64,000 bases of DNA from Embiotoca jacksoni. Taxonomy: Eukaryota > Chordata > Actinopteri > Embiotocidae. This document shows, piece after piece, positions 36,801 through 50,818 of this stretch. The stretch is taken from assembly GCA_022577435.1 (NCBI GenBank), contig JAKOON010000039.1, positions 1,770,501 through 1,834,500 on the forward strand, written 5' to 3'. A program made the position numbers and the translations under genes. Positions within the stretch are counted from its first letter, which is position 1. Each line of letters opens with the position of its first letter. The notes under the pieces are model-generated. The model was given only the letters and a program-made list of their open reading frames with translations. It did no database searches and was not told the origin of the DNA.

Positions 36801-38981
36801 TTTTATCCGTCAATCATTTTGTGCTGATGAATAATCAACTGCCTGTTGCTGCTGGCTTTGCTGTTGAATGTACGTAAAACTCAAAGGAAGTAGAATAATT
36901 AAGGGAGTAGTTCTGATTCGAGCAAAAGCAAACCAAAACAATTAACTTGTGGGTTGAAAGATGTTAAAATGCTGACGAGTCTCTGTCGCTTCATTATTAC
37001 GAGTGACTTCTCGTGACAGTTCTGCGATCCATTGTTCTTTATAAAACCAATTGGTTGCTGCAGGCTTAAGTTTTGAATCCCAAGTTTCTAGGAGGCTTTA
37101 AATCTCATAGCGACAAATGTAGTCTGGCTCTGCTCGGATATCCAACAGTAACCCCATAGATCCTCTTCGGCAGTCTCCCTCTGTCAAAGTTAGACACATA
37201 AGACGTCTTTTTACATAACTTTGACCTTGAGTAGCACCTGGCAGATGAATAGTGTCATTTAACTCGGGTAGCAGAAAGGCTTTCTGCATACTTGCCTTGT
37301 AACCCGAATTCATCAAGCCACATTAAAATATACTTTCCTCGTGCTGCTGTCATCTTCGTCACCTTCAAATTTCCATTCCTAAATGAACAGTGTAATTAAA
37401 AAATAAAAACAGTCAGGAGATTGTTTTCTCATTTTCAGTTGGAAAGCAAGCCGCCCGCGTCCTTGAGTCCTCGCCAAGACTAATGACAAGCCTTGTTGTC
37501 TCTCCATTTGTTTTCCTCGTGTCCTCTGCCGTGTCGCGACACAGTTGGGGAGAGATTACAGTTGTATTGGGTGCCGCCTGTCACTGTACAAATGCCTGTC
37601 ATTAATTTCACAGGCAGAAGGCAATTTTAGAAGTGGATAACTTCTGATAATGGTGTGAGCTCTGTCGTGCTGGGGAGAGAAACATCCGGTCAAAGATGTT
37701 TCTCCTCTTCATTCCAACTTGTGTATGTGGTTGTTTGGATTTTACAAAAAAAAAAAAAAAAAAAAAAAAAAAGGACCTACAAGTTTTTGTGTTGTTATCT
37801 CCTGTACTTTGTCTCTGGATAGACATCAAATGCTGTTTTTGTTTTGCCGTGAAAATGAATGAAATCATAGAGCAGATTGCTCGAGATACAGTAGAACACA
37901 TTCGGAATTGCCATTTCCACATTGCCGTCTTCTGCTATCAAATAAATCACCTCGTAAGCCTCTCGTTCATAAGGAGCTGTCAGCTGGAATCAGGGGCCAC
38001 TTGTAGATTTGTTTCTCCCATTCAGAGAGCAGCTCGTAGCTGGGAATCTTCACAGCTATGTATTCATCTGGATTGTCTCATCCTCCTGCTCTCCCCTCTA
38101 ATAACTCAGTGTGTGTGATCGCATTAGGGCCGTGATAAATGTAAAATAGGAGCTCACCGCTGAGTGCATCATCGCAAATTACTCTGCAGCCGACGCGAGT
38201 TACAGATGGGACCAGGAGGAACGTGTTGTTTTTGAAGCATGTGCGTCACTGCGCCGTTGTTTTCACACCAAATGCGAAGGACTTTTCCAAAAAAAAAAAA
38301 ATTAAAAAAAAAAATGCAGCTGCTAAGTCCTCTTCTAGCTGTCGTTGCCTGATGAGATTTGTGCCCACTCAGCCCAGTGGAACATTTAGTAAGGCTTCAT
38401 GCGTACAAAAGAGAAATTCACAAGAAACACTCAGGAACTGGTTTGAAGTTTTGTTGAGCAATCTTTTCTCTCTTTTTAGCCATCTTGACAGATTTGCAGC
38501 AGACTGCACATACTATAAATGCCATATAAAGACCAGAATGCATTGAAGGTTCATTACTTTACATTTCGAGCCAGAGGATTTTTACAATTTCCCCATCTAT
38601 ATACCATGACATTTTTCTTGGGTTAAGTTACAGTTCTGTGACCATTTCCCTCAGTCTTTCTTCACTGGTGCATGACTTTTATGGACAGTCATAAATAAGT
38701 GTGGCGGCTTAAAGGAACTACTACTTTGGCTGGTATTCCCTCCCTTATCCACATCTCAATCCCTTTCTGGCTTAGAGTAATTATAGAACTTCTTAGTCGG
38801 TCTTTGCATAAATTCTTTAATTTACAAATCATCTTTCCTTCTGGAAATTAGTTTGTGGGAGCATTTGAAATGTTAAATGTAATATCTTGACTTAGCTCAT
38901 ATTAGAAATGTTTCTTATCTTCAAAAACAGGTTGTTATGAGGGAGGGTGTTCTTCAGGTCGTCTCCCAGCACATATTCTCT
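33879..38981. other. Unique DNA, no gene seen; two candidate conserved blocks
   Basis: 34860-35170 (with GCGCTAATGATTTATGGG, a HOX/PBX-like motif, near 35080) and 37860-38220 are complex and free of simple repeats, so they are candidate conserved noncoding elements. An A27 run is at 37746-37772 and a mixed A/T run at about 38288-38315. Open frames at 37696-38118 and elsewhere show no domains. Confidence 0.35.
37746..37772. repeat. A27 homopolymer
   Basis: Uninterrupted A run. No retroposon body is visible immediately upstream, so it is not obviously a poly(A) tail. Confidence 0.9.
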
Positions 38982-39010
38982 ATATTCACTAGTCTATTAC
39001 TAGTGAATAT
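38982..39010. repeat. 12-bp inverted repeat with 5-nt loop
   Basis: ATATTCACTAGT, loop CTATT, ACTAGTGAATAT. The arms match exactly. A bulged extension is possible between TTCTC on the left and GAGAA on the right. Both arms contain ACTAGT. Confidence 0.85.
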
Positions 39011-39517
39011 CTAGGAGAACACTGAATGAGTAATAATTTAATTGACAGGGGTTAATGTTTAGCCTTATGTTATTTTTCATCCTTGCTTTCTCTCTGAATG
39101 CAAACTCTGGGCATGGTGCCCATTTCTCATTGCAGCACATCGATGATAAATAATCCATTATAACTCTGCAGCTTTTACAGACACAACTGGAAAAACTTGA
39201 CTCGTAAATTTTGCAGCATGCTGAACAGCGCCTTAGCACGTCTGATCGTCTACGCCACTTATGCTGTGCATTTTAATTGGCTTTAAGTGCAGAGAAACAA
39301 CCGCGACCACAATAGTCAAAGTTGAAGCGCTTCAACAGCCTGTCGGCGGAGCGGCAAGGCTCGCTCTCCTCCAATGCTCTGCAGATCTACAGGCCTGACA
39401 AATCCTTATTAGGGGCTTCTACTGTACGTCACTGCAGTTTGTGTGTGTGGGTTTATCATTTTGCACTACTGGCCAGGGAGGACTATTTGACCAATTAAAC
39501 CAGGATGTATTTGCTCC
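39011..39517. other. Unique DNA, no gene seen
   Basis: 39300-39370 is slightly CpG-richer. Nothing codes convincingly. Confidence 0.5.

Positions 39518-39550
<33 letters not shown>
39518..39550. repeat. (GT)n microsatellite
   Basis: GT repeat ending in GCGCGC. Confidence 0.93.
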
Positions 39551-39552
<2 letters not shown>

Positions 39553-39765
39553 ATGTCTGCCGTGTGGGTGTGAAAATATTTAGAATCCTCTTGACACCCA
39601 ATTAGAGAACAACCCGACATGACCTCCAACTTCAAGAGACACCAAAAGCTCACTTGAAACAACAACTTGCAACTGGTTGACAAAATGGCCCCACTAATGA
39701 GCGCCTGTAAACACAACTTTATTCTTGCTGATTGCTATTTAAAAGAAAGGAAAGGGAAACCTTAC

Positions 39766-39767
<2 letters not shown>

Positions 39768-39797
<30 letters not shown>
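39768..39797. repeat. (GT)n microsatellite
   Basis: About 15 GT units, 220 bases from the previous GT run and in the same orientation. Confidence 0.93.
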
Positions 39798-39800
<3 letters not shown>

Positions 39801-42800
39801 AGTATCTATGATGTTAATTACCATGCATAATAAATGCACCGAGTCTGGTCATTGTACCCGGGACGTAATATTCATGTTATTTTTTTCACATATTATTCTT
39901 TAAGACTCCTTGTTTCCAGTCATGTCAAGTCTCCAGTGGAAAGCAGCAGATCTGTTGAAACTCTGTCATCTGGTTTTGTTCCTTTTTTTTTTTTCCTGCA
40001 GGAAGTCACTGTTCACTGCACTTTACAGTAAACAAGGGCATCTTGCGATGAACATGGCTCAGAAATGCTCCTGGTAATTGAAAGTGAAGACATTTTTGTT
40101 TGTGTGTTGGACTGACTTTCCCTGTCATAATAATTAGAAATCTAGAAATGGTGTGCAGATACTTTTTTTCCTCACTCCTTTACAGTCAAGAAATAATCGG
40201 CTGTCCTCGAGTCGGGCTTTTCTGTCTGCACCTTGGACTGATGCTTCAACACCAGGGTGAAGGGATTAGGTGGGCAGGGAGGCAGGGGGACTGGTCAGTG
40301 GTGGAGTGTCTGCAAAATGTGCTATTATATGCTGGCAGGTAATACTGTTAAAGCTAAATCAAAATCTGAGCTCCAGGGATAATTAGATCGGATTCGTTGA
40401 AGACCTCTTCATCCCAGAATGTGGTCCAATGCTTTCAGAAACGGCAGTAACAGATGCTGATTCTTTTTTCTTTTTTTTTTTTCCCCCCCTTTGGTGCATT
40501 TTACATTGGAATTCAGCCCAGAGCAGCATTTGCTGCTGTCCACAGAGACCAAAGCCCATCCAGCAATGACTCTAAACCCAAGTGTCACACCGGATCACTT
40601 ACTCATTTACCAAAATTAAGACAACTTATACTGTGCTTCAAATAGCCTGTCAAATGTTTTTTTTTTTAATTTATGAAAACAAATCAAAGTCTACCGTTTA
40701 ATGTTCAATTGAACAGCTTATTCTCTAAATATGTTAACTCCCATGATAGAAAGTAAAGAGGTTGAGGGTTTTGTTTCCTTTTTTTTTAAATAAATCAAAA
40801 GCGGTTGGCATTTGCCTTCAGCTGTGGCGTCAGTCCTATAAGAGGAGCAATGAAAAGCTCTGTCAGTCTTAAATGCGCTGCTGTTCTTTCAATTCACCTT
40901 TCAATCATTTGTCAAGTGACTCAATTGGGCACTTTGATTACGTTTAAAGTAGCTATTTTAAGAGGCATGTAATTTATTACCCACACATTCCTTCAAACTT
41001 TTATTCTGTCACCAGAATCAGAATTTATGCAAGCAATTCCAGACAAAGAAAAGTTTCCTTTTATTGAAGTGGGAGTCTGCCACCTCCAGAAGTGATGAAA
41101 CTAGAAATGAGTCAAACTCCCCAGACCAGTGACTTGAACTTATTGATCAAGACGCGCAGTGAGCTCGCGCTCCCGTCGACTCGAGTCCAGTCCGCCCACT
41201 CGTATATATCCATTGATCGCGCTCATGAAAACGAACAAAACTCGTGATCAAAGCGGACCGGGGAGTTCCCATGGCTGCGCGGTCTTCAGATCACAGGAGA
41301 GGAGCAGGTCTTGCGCGAAGGAGGGAGAGGGATGTGGTCGGGGGTGGGGGGGGGGGGGGTGGAGGATGAAATGGAATATGAAACAGTCAAATGGAGATCA
41401 ACTCTGCTGATTCTGCTGTTTGATCTCTGTCTGGGCCACTTCTTAATATATATGACTCCACGCAGGCAGCGAGCGGGTACGGTGTCTGTGCGTATGTGTA
41501 TACATGCACACGTTCATGCACAAAGGCATACTTACCATATGCAGATAACTTCATTTTCGCATCCATTTTCTCTTACGCAAGCATGCCATCAGTCACCTTG
41601 TATCAAATCACACCGAGTCTTGTTTTTTTTTTTTGTGTGTGTATGTTTGCCAGGAGAAGCGGGGTTTATATCTACAATATGCAACTTTTCACCTCGAGGC
41701 AGCGTGTTGTTAGCATATCTGCATCTATAAAGTCGTCACGCAAGTTGACAGCAGACGCATCTGCAATTACAATAGCAGCACCTGCGCTCACTGTGTTTTT
41801 GAACACTTCCGACTCACATTTAGCTCAGTTGGTTGTTTCCTAGAAACACAAACTGTAAGTGTGCGGTGCACGCAGTTTCTCTTCATTTCTGTTATTTTTT
41901 TTTTATGGGGAAATCTTCGCATTTTACAGCTAATTATGATAATGTGCACATTGACTCGTTATATTCTTTTTACGGAGCTGAAATTCAAGAGACGAAGAGG
42001 TCATGCGACTGTAATTAATCATGCTTTTATTAAATAAGCTGTAATGTGAATTATGCAAGCAGCACTCCCAGGCCTCTGCACAAACACATACAGGACAAAG
42101 CCTACTGAACGCGTAGCTACACAACAAACACACAATCGGAGCACGTGTACACTCTCACATACACACTGTGCCTAATTATTCCAGTGCTTCGGCTTGCTGG
42201 CCGGCCATATTTTTCAATCAACCTGGTCATCCCAGCAGTTCCCAACCGCCCAATCCGTCAAACCTCCCCGAACATCGCGCCGTCAAAAGCTCGTAACCCC
42301 GGCTCTGAGTCGATAACAAAAGAGAGATGACGACAAAAGGGACTGCAATTAGTCTGAAGTCATTCCAAATTGTCGTTTGTTGGTTTTGTTAGGACTGCTG
42401 ATCACAGACCGGCATCTCCTTGATGGGCCCATTCATGAAGACGTGCCGAGTGATTACAAAGTAGGGCTGCTTTACAAAGCTTTATAGCGAAGATCCTTGT
42501 AAGCATGATCAAACCAAATAAACACATGAAAAATAGCCGTAGCAATAAAGTATAAGTGCATTTCGGATGCGTGGCGACTTTACATCAATGTGTTGCTTCA
42601 GCGGGCAACAAACTGCAAATTAATTTTGACCCAACTTCCCTTTCAGACTTTTTCTGGCTCCCTTTGAAACACAATCTGCAAGAACTCTTTCGGTGGACTA
42701 AGTGGCATATCAAAAGAAGCATGGAGGGGAAATAATATTATATGCTAATAGAAGACAGCTTCTTGGGAGCAAAGGCTTAAATCTGGCAGATAGAAAACTA

Positions 42801-43042
42801 ATTTTATTTCAGAATGTGTATTAATCAAACTCAAACTCATCATCACATGATCTCAAAGGCAAAACCGCATCAGTATTCATCCATCAGCGCATGTAATCGG
42901 CACAGGCCCTGCAGGACTGCTGTGGATGGAAATATGGCTAAATTGAGCGTGCTGAACACAAGAAGCAAAGGTCGGTTTATTGATACCACTTAAAATAATC
43001 TGCGTTTGTTTGTGTTTTTGCAACTGACACCCACGGTTAATA
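39798..43042. other. Unique DNA, no gene seen
   Basis: A CpG-richer patch is described at 41150-41340. 42560-43040 is complex and AT-rich with many ATTAA cores. Open frames such as 41311-41730 run through G runs and have no domain. Confidence 0.4.
41150..41340 (+). promoter_or_regulatory. CpG-rich patch with TATA-like box
   Basis: GACGCGCAGTGAGCTCGCGC and further CpGs surround TATATA at 41203-41208, followed by GATCGCGCTCATG. The combination of a TATA-like element and local CpG richness in an AT-rich region makes it promoter-like. No transcript or downstream exon is visible. Confidence 0.25.
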
Positions 43043-43132
43043 AATGCCAGCATTCATCTGGCAACAATAGCCACAACAGGCTGCAATCATTAATATGGAT
43101 CAGGGTTCATGTCATGTATGATTGCTGGCATT
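43043..43132. other. 15-bp arms around a 60-nt centre; possible structured element
   Basis: AATGCCAGCATTCAT (43043-43057) pairs with ATGATTGCTGGCATT (43118-43132) with one mismatch. The centre has further short complementary pieces (AGCC with GGCT). The region is complex and simple-repeat-free. It could be a hairpin RNA precursor, a palindromic conserved element, or chance. No known microRNA sequence is recognised. Confidence 0.3.
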
Positions 43133-46100
43133 AAAGCTTCATTCAGAGGGAGATGATGCATTAAACACGTGCACGGTGACAGTGTTTTGTTCTTCGTTGA
43201 CCTTCAACAGCTGTTATCTCATTATGGAGGAGAAGTCTAACTGTATTTGATTGAAGTAAACAACCTTTTTTTTTTTTGTAGGAAACTTGTGTGAGCGGAA
43301 GATCATTTTCAAGTAGAGGTCGGCAGACGTTATTGCAGTAACCATTGCATTGAAATTCACACTTTAATACTTAGTGGTCTCTGGATGACTGAGTTTACCT
43401 TCGGAAGAATACGCACTGTAAGAAATGTAAGAAAAAACGAATATCTGAGATCAACCGTGCTGATTTGTCGTTGCATCTTTCCGTCTACGACAGCATCGCA
43501 AGTGCCAAATGGTGTGACGTGTGAAATTTGGATACAAAAACGAATACATCTATTGAGCGATTGCGCAGGTATTCGATACGATGGATAATCTATGGAAAAA
43601 AAAATAAAAGATGAAACAGATAAGGTTGACTGCCAGATATCGCCAGGCGACAAGCTATCATCATGTTCCTCACTCTGGAATTATGTTGAATTGGTGTGAA
43701 ATGAGAATCCTGTGAGAGGGGGCCCGGGCAAGACAAGAGAAATAAAAGTTTTAAAAAAATGACATGGATAAGATAAATGGAGGCCTGGTCATGAAATCCT
43801 CTGTGTAGCTTTGGGAGCAAATGGTGCCCTGGACCAGATAGGAGTTAAGTATGCTCAACAGGTATGGCCACATGGGTAATTCCGACTGGCCTGTTGGTTC
43901 AGGTGAAAACCTCATTAACCAACAGGGTACTCTGAAGACATGCCATTTTCAGCAGGCACTAGGAAAAAGACCCCGCACCCCCCTGCCCGCCCCTCTCCTC
44001 CTGAGCGACTTTACGTCCCCAAATGCATGAGACTGGGGACGTTGAACCGCTGGGCCAATTTTCAAAATGCATTGCATCATACACACACACAGTATATTCC
44101 ACCGTGTCCACTGTACGTGATGCATTGCATTTTCAAAACGACACGGTCGCTCAACACAGTTGACAAATCGTATTCAAATCAGTGTAATAATTGTCTTTAG
44201 TTCACTAAATGGCTTTGTAAAAGTATACACCTTACCGTGTCTGCTGGTTTGTGACCCGAGAAACCACACTCGTAATACCATTTGTTTATTTCACCGTTTA
44301 CGAAAGCAAGTCTGGCATGAAGACATCGAAAACAGCACAATTAAACCTCCGAACCCCATTCAGCGAATGACACGGACACAACAAAGGCTTAGGATGGGAT
44401 TATTTGGGAGACGTGTCGTCTTTTTGCGTGCAGGTCGTGGAGCGGAGGGAGAGGGGAGCATGCTGGCAGAATGCTGACGGACTGGATGAGTCCTTCCAGT
44501 GTGCCATCCCGCAGGGTGTGTGTGTGTGTGCGTGCGCGCGCGTGTGTGTGTGTGTGTGTACGTGCATGTGTCAGTCGGGCTTCACAAAATGTTAACATCA
44601 GTAGTTTGCTCTTCACCTAGGAGGGGATGTGTCCAATTTTGTCCCCAGACACCTTGATGGGGGGTCTGCAGCTCGGACTTGAAATAGAAGCTACTGACAA
44701 AAGCTATTAATGGCGCTGTTCAGTTTGAAGTTTGCTTGCAGATTTTTTTTTTTTTTCTCCTCCTGTTGTCACGTTGAATTTCAAAGCCGCTCGCAAACAT
44801 TTACTTTACGGACTCCTGCTCTTTTCTCCTGCCTGTTCGGCATCGCGTTGCACCGATGTCCCAGTTCAAATGCTATTTGCAAATAATTAGTGGTGTTTGT
44901 TTAAATCTGCACGGATCATCAGCTGCGTGAGGCTTACAACAGGGCAGTGCTAATTTGATTGCCACGACAAAAAATATACACAATCTACATCGTATATTTT
45001 ATATCCAGGACTTTGAAATGAATATACAAACCGTACCCACATCACTTCCACTCAAAATCTTGTGCATCATAGACAGAGATGCGTACACAATAATTTAATG
45101 AAGAGAAACGGATAGCCTGCGTGGCTCAAATCTTACTATTATTCCAGTTTCCAGGATGATCACCCTTTTAACAGTACGCTGCATGGACTGATTAGTACCA
45201 TGTACAAATGTTTGTAGGGGTTGCTCAGACCTGCATTAAGCCACTTTAGAGCAATGCAGCAACCTGCAACTGCAACACAGACATATTATCGCCTTATTAA
45301 GTTGCTATGGTGAACATTTGCTGATTTCTGGCCACCTTGTAAATAGTGTTCGTTCTCTTGTTACTTCTGCTTTGGTCTTTACCAACTCTTGAGGCTGTTA
45401 CGGTGTGACTTTTGTAGCTGCTAAATATTCCAATGAGTTCTTATAATTGCTAACTTTATCTGTCTGCAGCCTGGTGCTAAGCATCCAGTAAACATTGGAT
45501 TTGGCTAAAAAAAAAAAAAAAAAAGTCTTGCCTGCTGGTTCTAGAAACACACTGATGACAGGTGAGACTGAACCAAAAGCAGTTCCCTGAAATGAAAGAT
45601 ACCAAAAATGCTTAGCAGAGCTCAGGGGGGACTGAAGTGTCTGCAATGAATTTTTTACAACAGAAAGTAGCTGCTGCCAACTGGAGCCTGATAGACCGTG
45701 TCGACTCTTCCTGCCACCATGTTTTAAACAGAGATCCCAAAATTGCTCGGGTTGAATATTTATGACAAAAACTAAAGTTCACTTTGTACAAGATTTTATT
45801 ATCATTGGTGTCAGTGTTAATGTCAGCGTCAAGGTATCAATTAGAAATTCATGATTTATCCAACTTGGAATATGTTTTTTTTTCTAAATATGGTATAGCA
45901 ATAACTCCATACAGACATTTTTTTTGAGCAGAACCAGTATACAAGCCAACACTACTTGGCTTTAAGTTGTAACTCTGTAAATACTTAACCATGCAAACAC
46001 ACAAACAGCGTGCTGGCCAGAACAAGCTGTCTCCGATCTGTTTCTGAGCTTCCTTGTCTTTTAATTATTTCATGTCTCCTCAGGTGAAACAAAACTGTCT

Positions 46101-49100
46101 ACATTAGCAACATAACAAAACACGTCTCTCTTGTTCTTTTCTTTGTTGTGATTAGTTGTTATAATTGTGCCATATAATACAACATAACACCTGCAGTATG
46201 AAGGGAATATCAATTAGTGCACACGTGCTCTTTGGCTTTGTGTCTGTCATTCATCCCACCCAGGATATATGCAGAGCTAATTTCCCTTTAGCTCAATCTG
46301 ACAGCAGTTCGAGCCATGTGTACGAAGATTTAAGGACATGACAGACATTTATAGCAACAATGTAAAGTACACATTCCTTTAAAATGTTTTTATTTGTGTG
46401 AACAATACATAAATATGATTGTATTTATTGTTAAGATCATTTAAATGTTTCTTAAAGTTAAGTCTCTCCTTCTCTTCTAAATTTGATCGTTTTTAAAAGT
46501 ACCCATTTTTGCACCAGAGCCTTGAAAACGTTCCTGCTTCCTCCTGCTCTCCACTGACCTCAGGGTTTACCTGTATCATACCCGCGTATGAGGGCTTAAC
46601 TGGACTCGGAAAAGGCTAGAAAACATCTCAAGTATGATACTTAACTGACGCATTGCTGCAATCTCACCTTTGTTGACCATTTTAATTGAGAGCGTCCGTA
46701 ACCCGAACAACCTCCCGTCTCCGACAAATGACGCCACTTTGTTTCTGTATCTCTTCATAATGACTGGCTTTGTGTTACTGTGTGCTGGCCGCCTTCTGTT
46801 CCTTTAGCCCTGTACCACCTGCACACCTCTGGATTAGCTTTTCGACTGACCCTGCTGAGATCAGGCTGGGGATTCAATGGCACCGCGGGGTGCTCGTGTT
46901 ATGTGTGTATTTATTTGTCCCCGGGCCTGTCTGAGTGCAATGTGCGCTCATATTATTTCCAGGCGGCCTTTCCTGTGTTCTGGTCGTACCTTTTTGAGTG
47001 CGTGTACGTCTGGGCTGTGCGACTCACACGGGCGAGAAAAAGTCAGAGCGACTTGGTTGCTGTAATGATTAATGGGGGAAACTTTGGGTGCTGATTCCGT
47101 TCGGATAATAGTAGCCAGGCGAGGAAAAAAAGCAATTTTACTTGTCGCTCTTTTCTGCACAATTGATCCAAAACGGGCCAAAAAAAAAGTGGGGGGAAAA
47201 AAATGTGGAAAGCTTTCTCAATTTCTGAGCCCTTTGTTTTGATTCTGTCACTGCACACACATTTTTTTTTTATAAAGCAGCTCTCACTCATTTCACATCC
47301 ACGTGAGCTCATGTGAGCTGAAGAGAGTAAACCAACCCGGCACTGAGACTAACTTGCAGCAGCTACTTTTATATTCCAGGCTGATTGATCTGGGCATTCA
47401 GCATCTGGCATTTCCACATTTTTTCCCTTTCTAATGAGCTACTAATGCTGACATAATTAGTTACCACAGATGGACCGAGGATGTCTGGCTGACACTATCT
47501 CGCTCTCACAGCCTTGCGGCACATTTACAACTTTGCATTGTGACTCTATTTGAAGGTGTTTAAATCTGCACGGCCCTTATTTGCTCTGGATCATGTCACT
47601 GCTCAGTGAACAACGGCTGCATGAGTAAATCACTCGGGTATTGTCCAAGTCCGCTCGCATGCATTTATCCGGGCATTTTTCATCACATAAATAACAATAG
47701 GATAGTTTTTTTGTATGTAGCACAGTATCGTATCAAATGAGCATATTGTATCAACTATTATTTTCTTTGTTGTATTATGTTCACACCGTTTGATTATTTG
47801 ATACCAACCGAGAAGAAATTGCATTGTTGAAATGAAATTGGATGGAAATGAAAATGTCTCCTTTCCTACGGATGTGTTCGGACTTAATGCCTCCTCACCT
47901 TGAGTTTTTTTTTTTTACCAGGACGTGACAGTCAAGCCGTTATCCAGCTTACAACAATGCACCAGCTGTGTGTGCTGCTGCTCAGACTCTGACTCATTTT
48001 AAAAACTTAGTTTTTGACAGTTCAAGTTATTTGTTTTGTAATATTTTCTACTTTCCCTCTCTCGCAACAATATCAATTCATAAAGGGCTTTACATTGACC
48101 ATTTACACTTAATTGTAAACATATAGTGTGATAAGACATGCAGCTTTGAAACAGAAAAGATATGAAACAGCATAGTAAACAATACACAGGTAAGAAAAAG
48201 TAAGTGAGGCCTTTGAAATGATCTGCATTTCGTATAAGGTTAGTGACACCAGCAAAAGATAATTGCAGTCAATGGCAACATATAGGAGGTGCGGGTTGAA
48301 GCCTACTTTGACTGATGCCTTGCAAAGAAGAGATCTCACGAGACTTCCAGTCATGAATTGTTGATTTAAGCAAAGCTAGAAAGTACAAAGAACAAAGAAA
48401 TCTCAATAGTTTTTTTTGTGTTTTTTTTATATATTTGTCAGCCTGCAGTTAGAGCAACTGTCTATTAAAGGACATGGATTAGTTCTGTGGCTACTCTCAA
48501 TAGAAGATAACTCCAACAGCACAATGCAAAATGCAAGAATCCCATAATAGATGCAAAAGCCTTAAAAGAATCATTGGAGCCAGTTTGCATTTCTGTTCAT
48601 GAGTTTCTATCATTAACTGAATCGTAGTGCATGGTGAGCATGCTGCTCTACTTAATACTCCTCTGCCCTACTGGGGAAATGTTTTATGAGCTGGTGAAAC
48701 TATACGGCTGGATTTTTTTGTTTGTTTTTTTTTTGGCGAGAACACGCAGCATATGTTTGGTGTACAAAGGGCATTGCATACCATTATGAACACATCCCAG
48801 TGGTGAGGTAAAGTGGCGGAAGTCTCATGTTTTGGAGCTGCTTTGCTGCCCCTCGGCCTGGGACGGTCAGAGTGGCTGTTTTCCTGGTGGAGCTCACCAA
48901 GAGAAATCTACAGCTGCTGTTTGTCACGGCTTTAACATTTTCTTTACATCACATTCAGGCAGCAAACAGTTCAAGCTATGTCAGCAATGTATCATCTAAA
49001 TACATATTGCAGTCTTAACTTGCTTACCCCTTTTAACCTTGTACATTTGAGGTTTTCTTTCTGCCTGGAAATGAAAGCAAATGATGGCTGAAACCATATC

Positions 49101-50797
49101 TCACACGTAACATGTTTTTCCAAAAACTAATTGAAGACAACTGCTTTTGTATTTGCACACGTGGGAACATACAGTATGGTGCCATGTGTAATGATGCTCC
49201 CATTTAAGTATCATAAATTATTCAGTTACTCATAGCTATTGTTTCCTACAGATGAACAACAACTGATTCCAATTCTAACATTCTAAATTGACATATCCCT
49301 ATCTTGCATCTATGAATAAATAAAAAGGAGCAGAGTTAAATCAGACAGGAAAAAAAGTGTTTTTTTTTTAAAGGTGGAAGTGTCACTGAGCATATTGTCT
49401 TTTCAGTGGAAATACAAGAAGAAAAGTAAACATGAGATTAGAGACGGGTCAAGGATGATGCACTTTCAACCCAGCCAGTGCTGAATTTAATGGAAAGTGC
49501 AATTCGAATACTCCGACAATGGTGAGCTCTTTATTCTCAGTAATGTGCTTTCTCTGGATTACATGTCCTGTAAGAGCCTTTTTCCAGCCAAATCCAATCC
49601 TTGAAGTAATTGAATTGGATGTGAACATGACAAAAGTCTCCTAATAAGCAGTCCTCGTATTAAATTCTGCCATTCTTTGTGAGAATATTTCTCATTCCAC
49701 AGAACTTCAAGATTTTAGCAGCAAGGCACATGTCAGAATAGCACTTCAGCTGAGTCTGCTGAAAAACAACACAGTAAATGCTGTCCATCAATGAATAAAT
49801 CAGAAGCTCCTTGAATATGGAACCAATGATAACACCGTCAGCTTTTTTCGTTGGCCTGAAAAATGAATATGACGGTGAGTAAGATCTCAACGGCTCGACC
49901 CACGATGCATGTCACCAAACTTGTTTTTAATGAGCACTCGGTTGACTCGGTAGTAGCCTGACAATTAGAGTCAGGGCAGTCGAGAACCACAGCTTTAATT
50001 GGCTGCCTTGAGATCTGTAGTGTTTTCTTGTGGCACAGATCACACAGACCCCAAAAATATAGATCAAAACACGATCAGCTGCTTTCATACATAGTTTTCA
50101 GAAGGCCACGAAGTTCTTTTTATGCTTCAAAAATAGATGGAACATTGACGCGATTCTGACGCAACAGATGACGTTTACTTTTTTATGTTTTAAGTGGTCA
50201 AAAAAAAAAAAGTCAAAATCCATGCGTCACAAATGTGATGCTTGTTTTGTTCCTGAAGAAAGACAGAATTCTGTCTGTCCCCGAGAAGAAAACAACGGAA
50301 ATACACCCAAATGAGATATCAGTTCATGCCAAGTGTCAGCCATATGGGGAGGTTAAAATGTGTGGCCTCTAAAAATCTGCTCTGGGCTATTATGATTTCA
50401 GTGTTATCTGGAGCAGCAGACACATTATCAAGACACTGCAATATTAATTAACTTATCACAATGCATCACTGTCACTGAGGCGGAAATGCTGAGGCCACTG
50501 GGAGAGAGGCCTTCATTCTGTTTTTCACTTGAATTCTGCTGACTTGAAAAAATAAAAACATAAATAAGTCAAACTGGGATTAGCGCAGCGATTAAGCATT
50601 AAAGTAAAGGTCAGCACTGGAGGCTGCAGAAACCTCTTCCACTCATTTGCGTCCGACAACTAACATCATTTATCGTGGAGAAAAAAGAAGTTTGGAGCAG
50701 TTTAAAGATTATTCTTCATAATTATTCCAAAATAACTCTGATAAGTATCATGGAAATAATGTAATGAAATTATGCTAATTTTAGATATTTATCCCTG
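43133..50797. other. Unique AT-rich DNA, no gene seen
   Basis: A CG/GT dinucleotide block lies at about 44515-44570, an A18 run at about 45507-45524, and a GC-richer stretch at 46850-47050. 47380-47640 and 50360-50660 are complex repeat-free blocks with TAAT/ATTA cores that could be conserved noncoding elements. No exon can be supported. Confidence 0.4.
44515..44570. repeat. (GT)n/(GC)n alternating purine-pyrimidine run
   Basis: GTGTGTGTGTGCGTGCGCGCGCGTGTGTG is strictly alternating, a Z-DNA-prone sequence. Confidence 0.85.
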
Positions 50798-50818
50798 CAC
50801 ACACACACACACACACAC
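50798..50818. repeat. (CA)n microsatellite
   Basis: About ten CA units. Confidence 0.9.

Noticed and set aside
37746..37772. A27 as a retroposon poly(A) tail
   Set aside because: No SINE or LINE body or target duplication is visible upstream.
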